This document shows, piece after piece, positions 16,167 to 25,468 of a stretch of DNA of 64,000 nucleotides. Positions within the stretch are counted from its first letter, which is position 1. Every line of letters begins with the position of its first letter. Under the pieces are notes generated by a model. It saw nothing but the letters and a program-made list of their open reading frames with translations, ran no database searches and was not told the origin of the DNA. The translations under genes were made by a program, and so were the position numbers. Source of the stretch: Duganella sp. CF402 (GTDB lineage Bacteria; Pseudomonadota; Gammaproteobacteria; Burkholderiales; Burkholderiaceae_D); NCBI RefSeq assembly GCF_900109645.1, contig NZ_FOBG01000002.1, forward strand, positions 372,001 through 436,000, in the 5' to 3' direction.

Positions 16167-18806
16167 ATGATGATTGAAAGAGCTCTTACCCGATCTCTGC
16201 GCGTAATGTTTGCCGGCGGCCTCGTTGTTGGCATGCACGCAGCCGTTGCGCAAACCGACGACGGCACTATCCAGCGCGTTGAAGTGACTGGTTCCAGCAT
16301 CAAACGCCTGGCCACCGAAACGGCGCTGCCGATCACCAGCATCAAGGCATCCGACTTCGAGAAGCAAGGCCTGACCACCGCCGCCGAGGTGATGAACACC
16401 TTGTCGATGAACCAGAGCTCGACCGGCAGCACGCAGTCGGTCGGTTCCGGCACCGGCGGCATCGCCACCGCCGACCTGCGCGGCCTGGGCAGCAACAAGA
16501 CCCTGGTCCTGCTGAACGGCCGCCGCCTGGCGAGCCACCCGTTCAACGGCTCCTCGGTTGACCTGAACATCATTCCGGTATCGGCGCTGGACCGCGTGGA
16601 AGTGCTGCGCGACGGCGCCTCGGCCATCTACGGCACCGACGCCATCGGCGGCGTGATCAACTTCATCACCAAGCGCTCGGTGCAAGGCGGCTCGGTCAGC
16701 GTGGAACGCTATCAGCCGCAAGCGAGCGGCGCCGGCGCCGAATCGCGCCTCAACATCTCGGGCGGCTACGGCGACCTGAACAAGGATGGCTGGAATGTGT
16801 TCGGCGTGGCCGACTTCCACAAGCAGACCGCACTGGACGCGGCCGACCGCGACTTCTCCAGCACCAGCGTGCGCGCCGACAAGGGCGTGAACAACAGCAG
16901 CGGCACCTCGCAGCCGGGCAACTTCTACTCGGACAACGGCATCACCGGCAACCCGTACTACGCCAGCGGCTGCGTCGGCAAAGGCCTGATCGCCAACAGC
17001 GCCAACGGCACCTGCCGCACCAACACCGTGGCCTACATCCAGGATATTCCGAAGACACAGCAGGAGTCCTTGCTGGGCAAGGCCACCTTCAAGCTCAACG
17101 AAGACAATATTGCCACGATCGAGTACCTGCACAGCCGCTCGACCAACGCCAGCGCAATCGCGCCATCGCCGTTGACCGGCATCACCATGACCTCGGCCAG
17201 CCCGTACTACCCTGGCGGCAGCGCCGGCGTACCGGCCGTGGCTGGCCTGACCGGTGAAAACCTGACCATCAACTGGCGCACCGTAGCAGCCGGCAAGCGC
17301 CAGGGCTACGACACCTCGATCTCCGACCGCCTGGTACTGGCGTCGGAGGGTTTGGTGGCCGGCTGGGACTACAACGTCGGCCTGACCTATGGCGTCAGCA
17401 AGGCTTCCAGCGCGTTCGCCGGCGGCTACACCAACGATTCGCTGATCAAGGCGGGCGTACTGAGCGGTGTGCTGAATCCGTTCGGCGAGCAATCAGCGGC
17501 CGGCCAGGCCTACATCGATGCGGCCCAGCTGCGCGGTGAATACCTGGCCGCCAGGATGACCAGCGTCGGCGTCGACGGCAAGATCAGCCGCGAGATTTAT
17601 CAGCTGCCGGCAGGCGGCGTCGGCTTCGCCATCGGCTCCGAATTCCGTCACGACAAAGCCACCTACGATGTGAACACCGAACTGGCTTCGCAAGCCTCGA
17701 GCTCCGGCTATGCCGACGCGAAAGACCAGTCCGGCCAGCGCAACATCGCCGCGCTGTACTCGGAACTGAGCCTGCCGCTGACCAAGTCGCTGGAACTGTC
17801 TGCCGCAGCGCGTTACGACCACTACAACGACGTCGGCGGCAGCTTCAATCCGAAGGTTGGCCTGCGCTGGGAAGCCAGCAAGCAGCTGATGTTCCGCACC
17901 TCGTACAACACCGGCTTCCGCGCGCCGACGCTGTACGACCTGCACGGCCCGGCCACCTCGACCTTCACCAGCAATGCGTATGACGATCCGGTGCTGTGCC
18001 CGGGCGGCACGGCGGCGGCGGGCGCCAATCCGAACGTGTCCTGCAACCAGCAGCAATACATCCGCAGCGGCGGCAACGCCAACCTGAAGCCGGAAAAATC
18101 CAAGACCTTCGCGCTGGGCGTGGTGTTCGAGCCGACCAATGCGGTCAGCGTGTCGTTCGACTACTTCAACATCAAGATCCGCGACTCGATCGGCACGGTG
18201 GCGGAGTCGACCATCTTCGACAACTACGAGAAGTACAAGAGCTACTTCGTGTACTCGGCTGATGGCAAGACGCTGCAGTACGTGAATGCGGTGCTGGATA
18301 ATCTGGGTGAGGTGAAGACTTCAGGCATTGATACCAGCCTGCGCTGGAAGCTGCCGCGCAGCCAGTATGGCGACTTCACGTTCCAGTTCGACGGTACGTG
18401 GGTGCACAGCTACAAGTACCAGAATGAGACGGGGGGCGAGTTTGTGGAGAATGTCGGCGTGTATGGCGACAATGCGCCGGTGTTCCGCTGGAAGCACAAC
18501 GCGACTATCAACTGGAAGAAAGGCGTATGGAGCGCGAGCTTCGCCAACAAGTACCTGAGCGGATATGAGGATGAGAATGACGTGGCGGCGCAGTACTACC
18601 ACCACGTGCGTGCGTATTCGACCTTCTCGCTGTCGGGTGGTTACAGCGGCATCAAGAATGTCGACCTGACGGCCGGCATCAAGAACCTGTTCGACAGCGC
18701 GCCGCCGTACACCAACCAAGGTACGACCTTCCAGAGCGGCTACGACCCACGCTACACCGATCCGCTGGGCCGCACCTTCTTCGTGAAGGCGACCTACAAG
18801 TTCTAA
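16167..18806 (+). CDS. TonB-dependent outer-membrane receptor, subfamily 2
   Basis: 879-residue TBDR. Signal peptide MMIERALTRSLRVMFAGG...AVAQ, TonB box/plug entry IQRVEVTGSSIKR, plug with SVGSGTGGIATADLRGLGSNKTLVLLNGRRLA and IYGTDAIGGVINFIT, barrel ending DPLGRTFFVKATYKF. The GSGTGG...ADLRG.G.NKTL block separates it from the first three receptors and groups it with the one at 43057. Paired loop cysteines (SGC...GTC, VLCP...VSC). Start set at 16167 behind CAGGAGTAACC; an in-frame ORF extends to 16005 but its first 54 residues have no signal-peptide character. Its stop is 3 bases from a 93-bp palindrome. Substrate unknown. Confidence 0.95.
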   Translation: MMIERALTRSLRVMFAGGLVVGMHAAVAQTDDGTIQRVEVTGSSIKRLATETALPITSIKASDFEKQGLTTAAEVMNTLSMNQSSTGSTQSVGSGTGGIATADLRGLGSNKTLVLLNGRRLASHPFNGSSVDLNIIPVSALDRVEVLRDGASAIYGTDAIGGVINFITKRSVQGGSVSVERYQPQASGAGAESRLNISGGYGDLNKDGWNVFGVADFHKQTALDAADRDFSSTSVRADKGVNNSSGTSQPGNFYSDNGITGNPYYASGCVGKGLIANSANGTCRTNTVAYIQDIPKTQQESLLGKATFKLNEDNIATIEYLHSRSTNASAIAPSPLTGITMTSASPYYPGGSAGVPAVAGLTGENLTINWRTVAAGKRQGYDTSISDRLVLASEGLVAGWDYNVGLTYGVSKASSAFAGGYTNDSLIKAGVLSGVLNPFGEQSAAGQAYIDAAQLRGEYLAARMTSVGVDGKISREIYQLPAGGVGFAIGSEFRHDKATYDVNTELASQASSSGYADAKDQSGQRNIAALYSELSLPLTKSLELSAAARYDHYNDVGGSFNPKVGLRWEASKQLMFRTSYNTGFRAPTLYDLHGPATSTFTSNAYDDPVLCPGGTAAAGANPNVSCNQQQYIRSGGNANLKPEKSKTFALGVVFEPTNAVSVSFDYFNIKIRDSIGTVAESTIFDNYEKYKSYFVYSADGKTLQYVNAVLDNLGEVKTSGIDTSLRWKLPRSQYGDFTFQFDGTWVHSYKYQNETGGEFVENVGVYGDNAPVFRWKHNATINWKKGVWSASFANKYLSGYEDENDVAAQYYHHVRAYSTFSLSGGYSGIKNVDLTAGIKNLFDSAPPYTNQGTTFQSGYDPRYTDPLGRTFFVKATYKF

Positions 18807-18809
18807 ACC

Positions 18810-18902
18810 AATTCGGGGTCAGGTCCGACAATCGGACACGGCCTCTACCGTAGCGACGCTACGGTAGAGGCCGTGTCCGATTGTCGGACCTGACCCCGAA
18901 TT
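18810..18902. repeat. 93-bp perfect palindrome between convergent genes
   Basis: Arms 18810-18855 and 18857-18902 (46 bases each) are exact reverse complements around the single base at 18856. Each arm holds a nested dyad GTCCGA-CAA-TCGGAC, and the centre is CTACCGTAGCG-A-CGCTACGGTAG. It starts 3 bases after the TBDR stop and ends 2 bases before the tldD stop, and is followed by a T run, so it can act as a terminator for both genes. The GGGGTCAGGTCCGAC style of sequence looks like a dispersed repeat made of two inverted units, but its copy number is not known from this window. Confidence 0.93.
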
Positions 18903-18904
18903 TT

Positions 18905-20365
18905 TTATGCCGTGCCGCCGACGGTGACGCCGTCGATACGCAGTGTCGGTTGGCCTACGCCGACCGGCACGCTCTGGCCTTCCTTGCCGCACACGCCCAC
19001 GCCCGGGTCCAGCTTCATGTCGTTGCCGATCATCGATACGCGGTTCAGCACTTCCGGACCGTTGCCGATCAGCGTAGCGCCTTTCACCGGGTAGGTGATC
19101 TTGCCATTCTCGATCATGTAAGCCTCGCTGGCCGAGAACACGAATTTGCCGTTGGTGATATCGACCTGGCCACCGCCAAAGTTCACCGCATACAAACCAT
19201 TCTTCACCGATGCCAGAATCTCGCCCGGATCCTTGTCGCCACCCAGCATGTAGGTGTTGGTCATGCGCGGCATCGGCAGGTGCGCGAACGATTCGCGGCG
19301 CGCGTTGCCGGTCACCGGCATCTTCATCAGGCGCGCGTTCATGGTGTCCTGGATGTAGCCTTTCAGGATGCCGTCTTCAATCAGCGTGGTGCACTGGGTT
19401 GGATTGCCTTCATCGTCGATGTTGAGCGAACCACGGCGATCCGCCAGCGTGCCGTCATCCACCACGGTCACGCCCTTGGCCGCCACGCGGTCGCCAATGC
19501 GGCCGGCAAAGGTCGACGAACCTTTGCGGTTGAAGTCGCCCTCCAGACCGTGACCGATCGCCTCGTGCAGCAGGATGCCCGGCCAGCCAGGGCCAAGCAC
19601 CACGGTCATCGGGCCGGCCGGTGCAGGACGCGCATCCAGATTCACCACCGCCGAGTTGACTGCGTCGGTTGCGTACTGATCCAGCAGCGTGTCGCTGAAG
19701 TAGCCGTAGTCGTAACGGCCACCGCCGCCCGACGAGCCGATTTCTCGGCGACCATTCTGCTCCACGATCACGGTCAGCGACACGCGCACCAGCGGACGGA
19801 TATCGGCCGCCAGCACGCCATCGCTGCGCACCACCAGCACCACGTCGTACTCGCCGGCCAGGCTGGCCATTACTTGCACCACGCGTGGATCCTTGGCGCG
19901 CGCCATTTTCTCGATGCGCTCCAGCAGCTTGACCTTGGCGGTCGCATCGAGCGACACCAGCGGGTCATGCGGCAGGTACAGCGAACGGCCGCCGACATGG
20001 TTGGTTGCGCCGGCTACCTTGATCTTGCCAGCGCCAGCACGGGCGATGGTGCGGGTGGCGGCAGCGGCATCCATCAGCGCAGCTTCGGAAATCTCATCCG
20101 AATACGAAAACGCCGTCTTGTCGCCCGACACGGCGCGCACGCCCACGCCTTGGTCGATCGAGAAACTGCCGGTCTTGACGATGCCCTCTTCCAGGCTCCA
20201 GCCCTCGTTCTTGGTGAACTGGAAATACAGGTCTGCATAGTCGACCTTGTGCGTGAACATGCTGCCCAGCGTCTTGAGCAGTTTGCCTTCGTCCAGCCCG
20301 AACGGCGTCAGCAGGATATCGCGCGCTACGGCCAGGGTGGACAGGTTCGGTTCAAATGGCTTCAT
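18905..20365 (-). CDS. tldD: TldD family metalloprotease
   Basis: 486 residues, the standard length. TldD with TldE (PmbA) forms a zinc protease that trims modified peptides such as microcins and acts on unfolded peptides; cytoplasmic. The zinc-binding HEAIGHGLEGD (HExxxH) motif is at about residues 265-275, preceded by VVLGPGWPGILL. Other family blocks are LYFQFTKNEGWSLEEGIVKTGSFSIDQGVGVRAVSGDKTAFSYSDEI near 47-92 and GKEGQSVPVGVGQPTLRIDGVTVGG at the C-terminus. Last gene of the yhdP - nit - tldD run, 42 bases after nit. The partner TldE/PmbA is not in this window. Confidence 0.96.
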   Translation of the reverse strand: MKPFEPNLSTLAVARDILLTPFGLDEGKLLKTLGSMFTHKVDYADLYFQFTKNEGWSLEEGIVKTGSFSIDQGVGVRAVSGDKTAFSYSDEISEAALMDAAAATRTIARAGAGKIKVAGATNHVGGRSLYLPHDPLVSLDATAKVKLLERIEKMARAKDPRVVQVMASLAGEYDVVLVVRSDGVLAADIRPLVRVSLTVIVEQNGRREIGSSGGGGRYDYGYFSDTLLDQYATDAVNSAVVNLDARPAPAGPMTVVLGPGWPGILLHEAIGHGLEGDFNRKGSSTFAGRIGDRVAAKGVTVVDDGTLADRRGSLNIDDEGNPTQCTTLIEDGILKGYIQDTMNARLMKMPVTGNARRESFAHLPMPRMTNTYMLGGDKDPGEILASVKNGLYAVNFGGGQVDITNGKFVFSASEAYMIENGKITYPVKGATLIGNGPEVLNRVSMIGNDMKLDPGVGVCGKEGQSVPVGVGQPTLRIDGVTVGGTA

Positions 20366-20407
20366 GGTGATGCTTTCAGTTAGGTATTACCGGCATTGTA
20401 GTGGATA

Positions 20408-21205
20408 TCACATGGTCCGGTGTTTCAGCGCCGGCAGGCTGTCGCGCACGCCTTGCATGTAGCCGAGGTCGATCTCGCCGGCCACCACGCCCTCGCCTTC
20501 GGCCAGCACCGACTTGACCGCGCCCCACGGGTCGATCAGCATGCTGTGGCCCCAGGTGCGGCGGCCGTTCGGATGGGTGCCGCCCTGCGCCGCCGCCAGC
20601 ACGTAGCACTGGTTTTCAATCGCCCGCGCGCGCAGCAGGATTTCCCAGTGCGCCATGCCGGTGGTATAGGTGAAGGCGGCCGGCACCACAATCAAGGACA
20701 CCGGTCCCAGCGCGCGGAACAGTTCCGGGAAGCGCAGGTCGTAGCACACCGACATGCCGACCTTGCCGAACGGCGCCTCGAATGCGCCCACATGCGTTCC
20801 CGGCACGATGGTCTTCGATTCGTTGTACGACTCGCTGCCCTTGGTGAAGCCGAACAGGTGGATCTTGTCGTAGCGGCCGACGTGCTCGCCCTGCGGGTTG
20901 TACACCAGCGTGGTGTTGATGACTTTTTCCGGATCGTCCGAGGCCAGCGGCAAGGTGCCGCCGATCAGCCAGATGCCCAGTTCGCGCGCCAGGCCGGCCA
21001 TGAAGTCCTGGATCGGCCCATTGCCCAGCGGCTCCGCCACTTTCACCTTGTCACTATCGTTCAGGCCCATGATGGCCCAGTATTCCGGCAGCAGCACCAG
21101 CTGGGCGCCGTCCTGCGCGGCCTCTGTCACGAGGCGGCGCGCGGTGGCGATATTGTCCGGCACGGACGGCGAGGAAATCATTTGTACGGCGGCGACGGTG
21201 TGCAT
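20408..21205 (-). CDS. Carbon-nitrogen hydrolase (nitrilase superfamily, Nit1-like)
   Basis: 265 residues. The nitrilase-superfamily triad is visible: Glu41 (LLPEYW), Lys114 (RYDKIHLF) and Cys154 (VCYDLRFPE). Relatives closest to this pattern (Nit1/NitB) hydrolyse deaminated glutathione, a metabolite-repair reaction; omega-amidase is the nearest alternative. The ribosome site AGGAT precedes the ATG. It starts 2 bases after the yhdP-like stop, so the two are probably co-transcribed. Function within the family is inferred. Confidence 0.93.
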   Translation of the reverse strand: MHTVAAVQMISSPSVPDNIATARRLVTEAAQDGAQLVLLPEYWAIMGLNDSDKVKVAEPLGNGPIQDFMAGLARELGIWLIGGTLPLASDDPEKVINTTLVYNPQGEHVGRYDKIHLFGFTKGSESYNESKTIVPGTHVGAFEAPFGKVGMSVCYDLRFPELFRALGPVSLIVVPAAFTYTTGMAHWEILLRARAIENQCYVLAAAQGGTHPNGRRTWGHSMLIDPWGAVKSVLAEGEGVVAGEIDLGYMQGVRDSLPALKHRTM

Positions 21206-21207
21206 GG

Positions 21208-24200
21208 CTATCCTTTCGGTGGCGCGGTCGGTTCTATTTTAGGAGCGTCGAGCTTGGTGACCACCGGTGCTTTCCACGGGCCGGTCACCTGCATATGATA
21301 GGTCAAGGCCTTCATCACTGGTGCACTCAGGAACAGTTGCGCTAAAAAACTCCCCAAACCGATCACAGGATTGACGGCTAATGCATACACCAGCGGCGCG
21401 GTGCCGAGGTTCACTTCCGGAATCACCACCACGTGCAGGTTGGCCGTTTCGTTGGCGATGTCGGCACTGCCGTCCATCAGCACGGTGGCGGCCACGCCGT
21501 GCATCTTCAGGTTGTCGGTCTTGACGATGCCACGGTTGATGTTGGCGCTGGCGGTGATGCCGTCAAACGCCAGGCCTTCCGAGAACACGTCGTGGAAGTC
21601 CAGTTTGAGCAGGCGCGGCAGGGCTTGCAGGCTCAGCACGCCGAGCAGCTTGGCCGCCCCCGGATCCTGCTTGAGGAACTGGCCCTTCTCCACACTCATG
21701 GTGATCTGGCCCGACAGGCTCGGCAAGTCCAGCGAGTACGGCACGCCTTTCCACGCGATCTCGCCTTTGAGCGAGCCCTTGCCGCCCTTGAGCGTATCGG
21801 CAAAGCCGAAGCGTTCCAGCAGCTTGCCGGCGTCAACGATGTCGAGGTTGAAGTCGAGCGTGGTGTTGTGCACGCCGTCCTTGCTGACCCACTTGCCGTT
21901 GCCGTTCAATGCGCCATCCGGATTGGCCAGCGACAGTTTGCTGACGCGCCACTCGCGCGCATTGGCCAGTTGCACGTTGTTGGCCTGCAGCTCCAGCCGG
22001 CCCAGCTGTTTGTTGAACAGTTCGAAGCGCTCGACCACCACGTCCAGCGCCGGGATGGTGGCGGCCGCACTCTTGCCGTCCAACAGGTCTTGCACTTCGT
22101 TCGAGGCCGATTCCGGTATCACCAGCGACGACAGGCGCGCGGTCACCTTGCCGAGGCCGGCGCCGGTGGACGGCTCGGCCCAGGTCAGGTAGCCGTTGGC
22201 CTGGGTCGAATCGATGCTGGCCTGCCAGGTGTTGCGGTAGTGGCTGGCGCCGACCACGATGTTTTCCAGCTTACGGTCGCCGATGACCAGTTCGCTGGCG
22301 CGCGCGGCGATGGTGTCCGGCATCACGTATTGGGTGAAGTCGTTGCCGTCCGGGGACGATGCCGATGACGTCGCGCCCTTGCCGGCTACGGCGTCGGCAA
22401 AGTCCAGCCAGTTGTCGGCGTTGAGCTCGCGCAGGTTGATGTTGAAGGCCAGGCCGCTGTCCGGCTCCGGCGCCGGCGTGTTGACGCCGATGCCGCCGCG
22501 CACCAGTTTCCAGTGCTGCTTGCTGTTGCTCAGCTTCTGGCGCTGGTAGCGCGCGGCAACGCCGGTGCCCAGCGAAATGCGGATATCATCGTGCAGCAGG
22601 CCGCCCGCATCCGGCGTCAGGCCGCTGGTCAAGAGAAAGCGCAGCGGCATGGTGTCGGTCACGCTTTTCTTCACCGGCGCCGGCAAGTCCAGTCCCAGCC
22701 CGGTGAGGCTGGAGTCGACCGCCACCACCACCTGGTGGTCGCGCACCGTGACCGTGCCAGCGTAGCGCGTACCGCCCGAGAAATGATCGGCCAGGCGCTG
22801 CATGGCCGGCATCTGGTAAGTCTGGCGGAAGCCCTCAGCGGTCATCAACCCGCCCAGCCTGACGACGATGGTATTGTCCTTCTGGCTGCCGCCGGTAATC
22901 GATACCGGGCCGCCGAGGAAATTGCCGGACAGCTGGTTCAGATTCACGCCGTGTTCATTGAATTCGATCTTGCCTTGTGCCGACTGCACCACCGGCATGT
23001 CGTTCATCAGGGTGATGTCGTTGTTCTGCAATTGCAGCGTGCCGTTGACCTTGGTATCAATGGCGTGCGCCAGCGGAATGCGCAGGCTCAGCGCCAGCTT
23101 GCCGTTGCCGCTGGCCTGCGTTTCGTCGGTGAAGTGCGAGATCCATTCCAGCACCGGGCTGTTGGCCACGTACTTGAGGAATTCCTGCATCGGTCCGGCG
23201 GCGTTGCCGTCGATTTCCAGCATCGAATCGTGGATCGCCAGATCCGGGATCACCGCCTTCACATTGCTGAGTGCGACGCCGCCGGTGGTGGCGGTGTCGC
23301 CGTGGATTTCCATGCGCGCGCGCTCGAACACGAAGCTGCCCTTGATGTGCTCGGCCTGCGGCCACAGCGGCAGCGGCTTGCCGTCCTTGCCCAGCGTCTT
23401 GCCGTCGTGCAGATAGTAGCCGGGCTCATAGTTGAGTTTGCCGTCGGTGAGCTTGCCGGCCACGCGGAACTCGCCCTTGGCCTTGTTCTCGCCGTGGAAC
23501 GGGAAGTGCGCCAGCTCGCCGCGCAGGCGCACTGACACGTCGCTGGCCACGCCGCCTTCCAGCGCGCCGGTCAGCCAGTGCTGCAGCTCGTGCGGCGTTT
23601 GCATCGGCAGGTAGCGGCCGATGCGGTTGAGCTGGAAGCCGGTCAGCGTGCCGCTCAGGTCGGCCTTGCCCGGCCCTTTGGCGGCCAGCGGTATGGTATG
23701 CGTGCCTTGCAGCGTGCCGCTCATGCCTTCCTGCTCGAAGTCCATGCTGTCGATCTGGAACAGCAGCTGGTTGTCGGCTTCAAACGACCAGCGCGCCTTC
23801 AAGTTGAGATGGTCGAACGGCATCGATGCTTCGGCGAAGTAGTCCGGCATCTGCAGCACCAGTTGCTGCGAATTGAGGTTGAAGCTGCCGCCCTTTTCGG
23901 TGGCGTCGATCGAACCGGTGAGGTTGTCGAAACCGGGAATCGCCGGCATGCCGGCAATCGCCGGGATCTTGCCCTGCTTGGGCTGGGCCAGGCGCGGCGG
24001 CTGCGGCTTCAGGCCCAGCCCGACCAGGTCGCCCTTGATGCGGTAGGACTGCAAGGCCGGGAAGGCGCCCTGCCATTCAGCCGAGAAGTTTTTCAGCAAG
24101 CCCTGCGGCGCGAAGCTGGCCACCATCTGGTGCTGGTGCGGTTTCAGCGGCAGGCGCTCGGCCAGGCCGGCCAGGGTTTGCAGGTCCAGCTGGCGCGCGC

Positions 24201-25392
24201 GCAATTCGACTTTTTCCGGCTTGGCGCCGGCCGCCGCCACATAGGTTTCGGACAGCGAGGTGGGCGCCATCACCAGCCCGTCGCGCGTGACCAGGGTCAG
24301 GTCGCGCAGCTCGACGCTGTGGCCCAGCGCGCCAAAGGCCGGCGTGGCCGCGCCCTTGCGGCCCGGCGCCGGACGGAGATCTTCCCGCGCAGCGATGCGC
24401 CCGCTCATCTGCTGCAAATCGAGCAGCGGCAATTCCTTGCCCAGCACGGCAGTGATATTGGCCAGGCCGACATCGGCGGTAAAGCCGGTCAGGCGCGACT
24501 GGTCGACGCCGACCCAGGCGCGCAGCGAACCGCTGCCGCTGCTCAGTTCAAACGGATAGTCGAGCCAGGTCTTCCAGGCCTGCAGGTCGGTATTGCGGAT
24601 ATCGGCGTAGACTTCGCCCTTCCACATGGAGAAGTTGGAAGTGCGCGCGCCAAAGGCCGGATGGGTGAAGTCGGCGCGCAGGTCGAGCGGCGCGGCCAGC
24701 GCGGCCGGCGGCGCGGCGCGCAACGACAGCTGGTGATGCAGCCACTGGTTGCGCAGCACCAGCGTCACATTGTCCAGCGCCAGCGGCGGCGCGGCGCGCT
24801 GGCGGTCGGTCCAGCCGACACGGCCTTCGCGGATGACGATATCGCGCTGGATCAGCAGCCAGTCCAGGCCCTTGCCGTCACTCGGTTTGTTGAGGTCGAT
24901 ATACATGCCGGCCACGAACAGGCGGCCATCAGCTTCGCGCACGATGTCGAGCTGGGGGCGGTTCAGTTCCAGCACATGGAAGCGCAACTGGGCCGTGACG
25001 GCGGTCCACCACGACAGCGTGGCCGACACGCTTGGCAGGGTCAGCGCCGGGCGCCCCTGCTGGTCGTGCAGCACCACGTCGCCCAGGAACAGGTTGGGCC
25101 GGAAGCCGTTCCACGAGGCGTACACGCGGTCAATCGTGACCCGGTTGCCAACCGCCTGGCTGGCCGCGCGCTCGATATCATGCTTGTAATGGTCGATATT
25201 CGGCAGCACCGCGTAACGCAGCGTCAGGAACAGGATGGTGAAGGCAAAATACAACAGCAGCGCCAGCTTCAGGGTGAAGCCCAGCACATGGTGGGTGGCC
25301 AGATTGCAAATCCGGTAGGCGGCACGGAGCCGATGCCAACGCGCGGCCAACGGGCCTTCGCCTGTCACGGTCTCCTCTTCTGGTTTTTGCAT
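21208..25392 (-). CDS. yhdP: YhdP family AsmA-like envelope protein
   Basis: 1394 residues. YhdP proteins are inner-membrane-anchored, bridge-like proteins of the AsmA group that move phospholipids towards the outer membrane and affect envelope permeability. A cytoplasmic N-tail is followed by one membrane segment (LALLLYFAFTILFLTLRYAVLP, about 43-64) and then a very long periplasmic part of repeating beta-rich segments. The C-terminal AsmA-like region includes FLKQDPGAAKLLGVLSLQALPRLLKLDFHDVF and AALVYALAVNPVIGLGSFLAQ-like hydrophobic end. First gene of the yhdP-nit-tldD run; the yhdP/tldD neighbourhood is also known in enterobacteria. Divergent from glnE. Confidence 0.93.
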   Translation of the reverse strand: MQKPEEETVTGEGPLAARWHRLRAAYRICNLATHHVLGFTLKLALLLYFAFTILFLTLRYAVLPNIDHYKHDIERAASQAVGNRVTIDRVYASWNGFRPNLFLGDVVLHDQQGRPALTLPSVSATLSWWTAVTAQLRFHVLELNRPQLDIVREADGRLFVAGMYIDLNKPSDGKGLDWLLIQRDIVIREGRVGWTDRQRAAPPLALDNVTLVLRNQWLHHQLSLRAAPPAALAAPLDLRADFTHPAFGARTSNFSMWKGEVYADIRNTDLQAWKTWLDYPFELSSGSGSLRAWVGVDQSRLTGFTADVGLANITAVLGKELPLLDLQQMSGRIAAREDLRPAPGRKGAATPAFGALGHSVELRDLTLVTRDGLVMAPTSLSETYVAAAGAKPEKVELRARQLDLQTLAGLAERLPLKPHQHQMVASFAPQGLLKNFSAEWQGAFPALQSYRIKGDLVGLGLKPQPPRLAQPKQGKIPAIAGMPAIPGFDNLTGSIDATEKGGSFNLNSQQLVLQMPDYFAEASMPFDHLNLKARWSFEADNQLLFQIDSMDFEQEGMSGTLQGTHTIPLAAKGPGKADLSGTLTGFQLNRIGRYLPMQTPHELQHWLTGALEGGVASDVSVRLRGELAHFPFHGENKAKGEFRVAGKLTDGKLNYEPGYYLHDGKTLGKDGKPLPLWPQAEHIKGSFVFERARMEIHGDTATTGGVALSNVKAVIPDLAIHDSMLEIDGNAAGPMQEFLKYVANSPVLEWISHFTDETQASGNGKLALSLRIPLAHAIDTKVNGTLQLQNNDITLMNDMPVVQSAQGKIEFNEHGVNLNQLSGNFLGGPVSITGGSQKDNTIVVRLGGLMTAEGFRQTYQMPAMQRLADHFSGGTRYAGTVTVRDHQVVVAVDSSLTGLGLDLPAPVKKSVTDTMPLRFLLTSGLTPDAGGLLHDDIRISLGTGVAARYQRQKLSNSKQHWKLVRGGIGVNTPAPEPDSGLAFNINLRELNADNWLDFADAVAGKGATSSASSPDGNDFTQYVMPDTIAARASELVIGDRKLENIVVGASHYRNTWQASIDSTQANGYLTWAEPSTGAGLGKVTARLSSLVIPESASNEVQDLLDGKSAAATIPALDVVVERFELFNKQLGRLELQANNVQLANAREWRVSKLSLANPDGALNGNGKWVSKDGVHNTTLDFNLDIVDAGKLLERFGFADTLKGGKGSLKGEIAWKGVPYSLDLPSLSGQITMSVEKGQFLKQDPGAAKLLGVLSLQALPRLLKLDFHDVFSEGLAFDGITASANINRGIVKTDNLKMHGVAATVLMDGSADIANETANLHVVVIPEVNLGTAPLVYALAVNPVIGLGSFLAQLFLSAPVMKALTYHMQVTGPWKAPVVTKLDAPKIEPTAPPKG

Positions 25393-25468
25393 TAATCCGC
25401 TAATAAATCAGGCCATACTTGAAATAAATCGCTACACTCGGTTTCCGGAGCAATTCTACCTTATCCCT

